DNA of 64,000 bases, from the NCBI GenBank assembly GCA_030562195.1, contig JAUJPP010000007.1:25789769-25853768 (forward strand). Direction: 5' to 3'. Under the pieces are notes generated by a model. The model worked only from the letters and a program-made list of their open reading frames with translations, ran no database searches and was not told where the DNA came from. The stretch comes from Nipponacmea schrenckii (lineage: Eukaryota; Mollusca; Gastropoda; Lottiidae). The position numbers and the translations under genes were made by a program. This document shows positions 56,758 through 64,000 of the stretch, in pieces; position 1 is the first letter of the stretch, and the number at the start of each line of letters is the position of its first letter.

Positions 56758-59700
56758 TTACTCAAGGCAAGTTTCAATATGGTCTAACAATTCTTTACCC
56801 TCAGCAAAATCTTTACTACATTTTGGGCAACAAAGTACTTCTTTAGATTTACCAGTACTTTGCTTTCTGTCTGGTATTGACTTTGATTTCAAAAACGATC
56901 TTTTGTCTGGCACTGGGACAGGCAGAGATTGGCAGACTTCTTTGGTGTAAGGATCCAATATTTCGTAATCTTTGAGGTTTAATGAACTGGGTCCATCTAT
57001 TACTAATTCTTCTCGTTCACGATGTCCTCTTGATGCCAGTTGAGCCTGAAATCCAACAACCATACAATCAGATGATGTAAATAAACATTACACCAATATT
57101 ACTACTCGAAATAACCAGACAATGATAGACAACAATGCTTAATTCCACAGTCAAACAATGTGTCACGCTTATTAGTTCCTTGTGGTCTCAATATTTTATT
57201 TTGGATTTTATTGTCAAAATTTAATTAACCATCTATTAAACTCATCTCATATAAGGCAATCTAAGAAAATCTTTATTTCAAATACTATCTCAAATTTAAA
57301 ATAAGTAGAAAAGACTATGTCTTTGTCAGATATACATTCTTACCTCTGTATTTTGTCCACCAAGGTGGTTGTACGGATTAGTTTGGTATAACTTTTGGGA
57401 TTGGTTTTGTGTCTCAAACATCATCCTATATCTTGTAGCCTACAATTAATATTGCATGCATTACTTAATAGTTTGATCAATTAGACTAGAGGCCTTATTC
57501 TCAAAAATTTACCTGGTAACTAAGATAAAAATCGAAATTTGAAGAAATACAGTAATTTGATTGGATAATAAATCTATTTTGAGAACTGATTTTAGTAATC
57601 CCTAATCTGCAGAACAATTATCCCCGATAGCTTAGCATATTTGTTGTCTAGGCGAATAAAAGAATAAGTCAAATGAGAAATTGTGCTGACATCAGCAACC
57701 CTTAGATTGAAGGGTCAAAGAGTCACAATAAAAAAATCTTACTTCTTTCTTGCTTTCTTCCAGTTGAGCTCTAATGTCTGTCAATTCTGATTGAGCTCGA
57801 GCTCGATCTTTCCTCTCCTTTTCAAAATCTTCGGCACAGATTTGAATTTGAGTCATCAGAACTGAGATTGTCTCCTCATTATCTTTACCAATAGATGGCA
57901 CTTTAGACGAATTTTTCAGACGTTCCTGAAGCTCTTGGATTCTGGCCTGTTTTTCTTCCACTGAGTGATTCAATTCTTGGTATAAAGACTTAAACTGAGA
58001 AGCTTCTTCTTCTGCCTACAAAGATGGAAGGAAAATAGAGATAAATACAAAACTAATAATCATTAGGCAGCATTTACGATATTCTACTGCTGAGTTTTAT
58101 AGTGTATTTTTATAATTGACACTGTCATTATCAGGTGACAATAGTTCAAGGCTAAACATTAATCTCTCATAACATTTGTTATCAAATCATTGTTTTTATA
58201 TGTTGAATATATTCCAACAACAGTATATGGACTATGTGGTCATTAGACAGATTATGACTGCACAATTTCTCAACAATTAAAAAACTGATCAAAATATTTA
58301 CAATTGCTTTTTCATGCTGTATTTGTTGACATTGGTCATAAGCTTCATTCAATGTAGTTTCAATTCCGGAGGGGAATTTAGTACGCAGATTGGCGATTTC
58401 TTCTCTTTTCTCCTGAAGACTAGATTGTTGGTTTAGAATCTCTGTTTTCTGTTCCTGTATGGTTCGACAAAGTTGTTTTGAATACTCTTGCCACCTTAGG
58501 TTCATTGAAGTAACCTACAAAAGAAAAAGATAAAATAAAAAAATATCTTTGCACACACAAACGAAAACTTTAATAATCCTAGCATAAATAGTTCTTTCTC
58601 TGGAATATATTCGAGGTTGGTGAGGCCATGACATAAACATATTCAATATAAAATAAGTACATGTATTTATAACAATACAAATGAAATAAATTCCCATATC
58701 AACCAAATCTGATTTGCTTACATTCAAAATGGCAGCAAACAGCATTAGCAAGAGCATGTAAAGTATCTTTGTCTGTCATTGCTACACCTACCTCAATATG
58801 TTTATATAAAACAATTTGATTTGTACCACATGTTGGTACTAGGCTGTCAAAGCAGGAGTTTAGATTTGCTTCAATAAAAAACGCCTTAAGACAACAACAA
58901 AAAAGGAAGTTAATATCTAACAAAAGGTCCAGGATTGAGGGATAATATAGTCATTGAATAGATTACTATATACAGGCTGGACAAAGACATTACCTCTGTT
59001 ACTTTACTCTCTAACTGTAAATTATCGTTCTTTAATTTTTCTAATTCTTCATTGGTACCTTGCTGTAATATAGATTGGAAAAATAAAATTAAATTACAAT
59101 AGAATGTAATTATTTCGATTTCCAACCTTGAGTGATCAGGGCCTCAGTTTGTCCCACCTGAATGACTGACAAGACACTTTCTATGTCAGCCCCTCTGACC
59201 TTGATCACTGCCAGGAGAAAACCAGGTTGAAATATCTGAAAGTTCACCCTCAACAAACAAGCGTCTTACTCACTGAGTCACCTTGTTACTGCCGAGGAGA
59301 AGCTGAATTAAGTTCACAGGAACATTACTGGGATGCTAGTGCCTACTGGACTTATTCTGAATTTTTTAATGAAGATTTGCACAGGATTTAAATCAAATTG
59401 AAATTAGTTATCAGAAGAGACAATAAAACTAAATGCATGGACTAATCAAATAACTGGAACACTCAAATGTTCTTAAGTAAAGCCTCTGGACAAAATTTTT
59501 CCAAGCAAAAACCTTTCCTGATGTTAGTTTCAGGTTTCAGAAAATCATTTCATCATAGCAACATTACAGTACAAACCTGTAAAGATGGCCTGTCGTTAGA
59601 AATAGAAGATGAATTAGATAATCTCCTCACTGTATTTCCTTCTTTAACTCTATCTAACTTCAAATCTAAATCTTGACATTGACTTGCAAAATTTCTCAAC

Positions 59701-60639
59701 ATTGTTTGAAAATGTTCCAATTCTTGATGATTATCTAATGTCATATGGTCTCCATTCTCAAAATCGAATTTGTTTATCGAGGTCATTGCTTTTCTCAGCT
59801 CACTTCTTACATGTTCATTCTCCATTGTTAAATTGGTGATCTGTTTATTCAAGTCATCGATCGTCTGAAATGAACATGAAATTTATACATAAAATAATAA
59901 TATGCCCTCTGTTATCAGAAAGATCTTAACTAATTCTGAGTGCATCTAGTTAATTTCTAAAAACTTGACAGGCCAATATTCAATATCAATGCAATATCAT
60001 TAAAGTTCTTAGCATTGTATATTTTTTTTAATTATGATGCTTCTGGTTATTGATGTGTTGGTGTTTGAGCCATCCACACTAGCTCTGAATCTTCTTAGAC
60101 ACCAAGTTAAGACTATAAACCTAGCAGATCAACAACAAAAAAACTCATGTCATGTCTATTGTAGACAATCTGATTTTGATTAATTTTAATGAGAAAATAA
60201 AACCTACATCTTGAAATTTGTTCAAATCTTTGACTTCTAATCCACTACCACATTGATGTAGCAGATTTTTCAAGCGGACATTTTCCTTGGATAAATTTTC
60301 TAAAGTTTGGGGACTCAAGCTAGCTACGTAAACATCATTTTCTCCAAGAGTTACGTCATCTGGCAAGCAGTTATTGGTTAATCTGCTCTGTAAATTCTGA
60401 ACTGCAGCTTCCAGGGCCCGCTTCTGTTTTTGCGTCGTTTGAAGCTCATCTCGAGTCTCCTGTAGTAACTTGGCAACAGTTTCTACGCCATTATTTTTAA
60501 TTTTTTCGCAATCTAATTGCATATTGCACTGTTTGATCACCAATTTCAAATTCTCTATTTTTTCTTTTAACATGCGGTTTTCTGTGGTTTCCTCTATTGA
60601 AGATATTCTGCTGAAATGTCTTTGAGTGAGTGTTTCCAT
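56758..60639 (-). CDS. Coiled-coil ubiquitin-binding adaptor, NEMO/optineurin/CEP55/TNIP2 type
   Basis: Minus-strand exons: 60639-60208, 59864-59577, 59062-58994, 58514-58302, 58015-57743, 57439-57344, 57045-56758; all introns are phase 0, giving 552 residues. The protein is almost entirely heptad-like coiled coil (for example TENRMLKEKIENLKLVI). Around residues 384-424, QIQICAEDFEKERKDRARAQ fits the UBAN/NOA motif (NEMO has DFQAERQAREK), which binds linear ubiquitin chains. It ends with a C-X2-C-X12-H-X3-C finger (Cys530, Cys533, His546, Cys550; CCPKCS...HIETC), matching NEMO (CCPKC...HVMEC), optineurin and CEP55. LYQELNHSV just before the UBAN resembles NEMO LFQEYDNHI, while the Trp-Tyr spacing in LRWQEYSKQL recalls the CEP55 ESCRT-binding segment or TNIP. 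Length is closest to optineurin (577). The paralogue cannot be decided by eye, so no symbol is given. A possible cassette exon lies at 58792-58884. Confidence 0.8.
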
Positions 60640-63600
60640 GGTTTCTTTTATCTAATTTCATTCACCTATAATATATGCACGTATGTAAATATATTATACA
60701 AAATGTACATTATCGGAAATTGGTAGGCCTATATGGATAAAAAGGTACCTAAAATTTCAGTTATTGAAAGCTTACTCTTCTTTTATTTGAGCCTTTAAGA
60801 ACCTAGATCTAGCTGAAGTCATATTGATAATCTTATCAATTGATAATCAAGATTTCTACGAAAAACTAATTTCATAAATTTTATATATATAACCACTTTA
60901 TTTAATATCCTAGCTAGAGTCTATATCCTGATCACTTCCATAATGAATTGTCTTGATATCATTGATCATTATTGGATTGAGAAACACAAACATTAATAAT
61001 AAACATAGTTGACACTTTTGTGTATAAGTTATGTTCAATATAACAGATCGTAAATAGAAAAATCATGTCTTATTTTACCCAAATTACTAATAATTATAGA
61101 GATGATTAAAAGTCACCATGTTTACCTTTTCTGGAAATTCCCCTAAAACGTCAATATTGTTTCTTGATTATCCAGACATGTTTTTAAAAAGGAGTCACTG
61201 GGCTGTGTTCGTATTGTGGGAGAAACTAGATTACGTCCTGAAAATAATCCGTTACTTTTCATTAACTCTCACACATCATAAAGAACGTTATCCGCATGGG
61301 CTGTAGACAACATTTGGAACGTTTCTTTTCATAAACGAAATTTACCTTACTATAGTAGTGTGGTTGCTGGCTATACCATTTGTTATGTAAGGTTGGAGAG
61401 GGTGGGGGGTAAGAGCAGATTTTCTGATAATTATATACACTTCCTTTCTATGTAGCTGTTAAGGTGACAAACTGAAGACTAGAATTTAAGAGTTGTTTTA
61501 AAGAAATGGTACAGTAAATACCTGACTTTGCAATAAGGACCTCAAAGCTGAACTCCTGGTATAAAAATAAATTAAATAATTAATAAAAAAAAAATCTTAT
61601 CTGCCATACTTGTTTCAAACTTAAAGTGAAACTGACACGCCACAGGGTACTTCGGTACAATAAATAACAAATATAAAACTAAACAAAAAAATATGAAAAT
61701 TATGATAAATAAATAACTTATAACGACAGAATTCGTGTTTTTAATATTCCCGCGAGAATTTGTCCAATCAATAGTTGAGTGGAAGTAGAGAAGGCGGATA
61801 TGACGTCCACAGTTGTCGATACCGAGTCAGAGTGAAGCGAAGCGTGACCATATTTTAGTTTTTGATGGGAGTGGCAGACGCCATACTTGTTTGAAGTTTT
61901 AAACAAGTATGCGGATAAGATTTTTTTTTATTTATTACTTAATTTATTTTTATAACAGGAGTTCAGCTTTAACTCTATCTGTATTTTTTAATTAAAAAAA
62001 ATTGTGGTGATTTTATAGTTTAATGAATAATAATATATAACAGAAAATTATTACAAAACACTCATGACACTTTATACAAATTAGATAAAACAGAAAAAAA
62101 ATAAAGTAGCACAAAAAATAATAACGATAGACTCATCTCAACGAGAATGCTCACAGAGGTATTCAATTTATCTTTTAGTACCTTGAGGGGGATTAAAAAC
62201 TTTAGTACCTTGCTGTCCAAAAGATAGCCGTCTCATTGCTGTTAAGCAAGGGTCAGAAATGAAATATTGGTCTTGATTAATGACTAAAATTGACTTCAAA
62301 CTTATTCTCATTATCCAATTATATTGTCTGAAACTGGGGATAAAACTATCATACATATTAATCCAATTATAGCATTAATAAAGAATGTAGTCAAATAGAT
62401 TCAGTTGTACATTGTATATATTTTCTGGAACAAAATTACACTTGTGAATAAGATTTCTTTCAAACAAATAACTACATAAAAATGAACAATCTTATAGAGT
62501 TAGATATTCTAGCAACAATAGAAACATTCAAAAACATGTTAATCCTAGTGACAATTTAAAGTTATATACAATAATAACAATTTGATGTAGAGTATAAATA
62601 TACATGTATAGAGAACAGTTCAACTAATATTTACATGGGTATTTTTTATCGGTATTTCAATATCATCAATTTATCATTAACCCTCTAGTAATTCTTTAGG
62701 ATGAAAATACCCAAAACGATGCTTAAATACTAAATACTGTGCTACAGAATCATTATTCAACATATTTGTACAGGCATTGTGCCAGGAGTACAGTATTTTT
62801 CAAATATGGCTGCATATATTCATATGGACTGGACTGTCGTGACATAACATTGCTGGATGCTGTTAATAATATATTAAGAGAAAATGTAAATATCTTTATA
62901 TAAACAGATGATTATTCAGACTTAGTGTTTTCACACTTACCATCAAATCGGATAATTAACCTCAGTACTGCAATTCTAACTAATGAATGACCCCTTCTAT
63001 AATGATATTTTCAATACATGTCAAAATCCATTTGAATATTATAACTTTAGAACTTAAGAATTTTTTATTTATAAAATTTAATAGACTTATACCACATATC
63101 CCTAAACCATTAATCAACAGTATGCAAGACAATGCATGCTATCAATAAGATTAAGCTTAGGTATTTGAATATAACAAATTATTATTATAAAAGTCCCTTG
63201 GCTTGTTTGACAGTTTCATATTTGACATTGCATATTTACCAAATATCCACAAAATGATACAGTTTACAAAAGATCAATTTTTTTTTTAAATCTTAAACAT
63301 GAGAATTTTCCTTTTTACATATGAAAATTTCATGATTTAATTTACACATCTAAATTGCAAGCTTGCACCAAAACACCTGATGTAAAATTGCTCAAAAGAT
63401 ATCAAAGGTTGAATTAACGAGATATGACCATACATTAAATAAAGCATTTTAAATCAATAGTACTTTGTATTAAGCTTTTTTTTTAAAATCAACACATTAA
63501 CACTCTTAAATTATAGTTCATTCTATAATATGATTTGGGTAAGCTTATTCATTTCACATGTAGAGTTACGAAATACTCAATTCAAGATATGTTGCAGTTA

Positions 63601-63727
63601 ATTCATTTACGGTACCCATTTGAATCAAAATTAGGTTTCAATGACTCTTAAGATGAGTTTTTGAGCTATTTTACATCAGCCATATCAAACAACCCTGCAC
63701 ATTATAAATAGAAAAAATATCACAAAA
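60640..63727. other. Intergenic region and probable CHMP4 3' UTR
   Basis: No protein-coding exon was recognised. The left part should contain the promoter of the coiled-coil adaptor gene, the middle holds a MITE (61543-61972), and the right part is AT-rich sequence likely including the CHMP4 3' UTR. Confidence 0.5.
61543..61972. mobile_element. Foldback/MITE element, copy 2 (internally altered)
   Basis: The left arm (CAAAGCTGAACTCCTGGTA) and right arm (AACAGGAGTTCAGCTTTAA) match the element at 20714-21567, as do the CATACTTGTTT palindrome parts and GTCGATACCGAGTCAGAGTG. The left arm is cut short after ~90 bases and the interior (~61630-61800) is unrelated to copy 1, so it is a deletion or replacement derivative. 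Confidence 0.75.
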
Positions 63728-64000
63728 TTATGATGCCCAGGCTGCTAATTGGTTCATTTCATCATCGTCATCTGCAACAGCTGCTTTCTTCTTCTCCACA
63801 GGTTCATATGCAGGTACTGATGGGAGATCAGCGGAAGGTCCGGTGACGTCTAATAACTGTTCTTCAATATCTTGCTGTTCTAGTTCTTCAAGCTCAGCCA
63901 TTAAGTCATCGTCATCTACATCCTGGCCAAAACCAATAGGATTAGAAATGGCATCTGATATTTCATTAGCAATTTCATTCTGCTCAGCAACTTCATCCAT
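63728..64000 (-). CDS. CHMP4: CHMP4 (Snf7-type ESCRT-III subunit), C-terminal part
   Basis: The minus-strand ORF runs from beyond the window edge to the stop at 63730-63728; 90 C-terminal residues are visible. CHMP4 polymerises on membranes to drive ESCRT-III scission. MDEVAEQNEIANEISDAIS and NPIGFG, then DDLMAELEELEQQDIEEQLL, match vertebrate CHMP4B (DEDELMAELEELEQEELDKNLL). The last helix EMNQLAAWAS keeps the Leu and Trp of the ALIX Bro1-binding tail (MKELENWAGSM in human), followed directly by the stop. The N-terminal core helices lie outside the window. Whether this is the 4A, 4B or 4C paralogue cannot be told; invertebrates usually have one gene. Confidence 0.93.
   Translation of the reverse strand: MDEVAEQNEIANEISDAISNPIGFGQDVDDDDLMAELEELEQQDIEEQLLDVTGPSADLPSVPAYEPVEKKKAAVADDDDEMNQLAAWAS

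Noticed and set aside
58515..58757. 80-codon minus-strand ORF between exons of the adaptor gene
   Set aside because: Hydrophobic chance ORF without family similarity, and it is not phase-linked by good splice sites.
63000..63727. Additional CHMP4 coding exons
   Set aside because: The CHMP4 reading frame ends at 63728 after the conserved AAWAS tail; lower coordinates are 3' UTR-like AT-rich sequence.

Overview
The window is AT-rich nuclear DNA from an animal. Genes are split into many small exons with GT-AG introns, two 23-43 bp minisatellites sit in introns, and short inverted-repeat transposons are common. Two dispersed repeats carry (T)ACGCCCAC-type ends; one has a ~160 bp tandem core like the bivalve 'pearl'/Helentron-related elements. 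Together with gene content this suggests a lophotrochozoan, most likely a mollusc; species was not determined. All gene models below were built by hand from splice sites, reading phase and recognised protein families.

Layout: (1) 1-13581, + strand: NFAT5-type Rel-homology transcription factor, 5' end outside the window, eight exons found, 3' end not found. (2) 13.6-27.6 kb: gene-poor, AT-rich, with minisatellites and several inverted-repeat (MITE-like) elements, including a TTAA-inserted element whose empty site is preserved next to it. (3) 27675-34934, - strand: complete DENND11 (LCHN), nine exons, with a 43 bp minisatellite in intron 4 and a pearl-like repeat in intron 1. (4) 36550-40023, - strand: complete mitochondrial 2,4-dienoyl-CoA reductase (DECR1), eight exons. 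(5) 40830-48104, + strand: complete borealin (CDCA8), nine exons, divergent from DECR1, with a broken THAP-like ORF and a ~2 kb repeat element in its introns. (6) 49577-54911, + strand: complete N-acetylglucosamine kinase (NAGK), ten exons, with a MITE and a 23 bp minisatellite in intron 9. (7) 56758-60639, - strand: a coiled-coil adaptor with a UBAN-like segment and C-terminal CCHC zinc finger (NEMO/optineurin/CEP55/TNIP2 type), seven exons. (8) 63728-64000, - strand: last exon of CHMP4 (Snf7, ESCRT-III).

The genes are unrelated housekeeping and signalling genes and do not form an operon or pathway cassette. DECR1/CDCA8 start sites face each other across about 0.8 kb and may share a promoter region. 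I found no convincing new biological system. The more unusual items are the very long exon in front of the NFAT5 Rel domain, two intronic minisatellites that are stop-free in all three sense frames, the nested TTAA elements, and several phase-compatible possible alternative exons.
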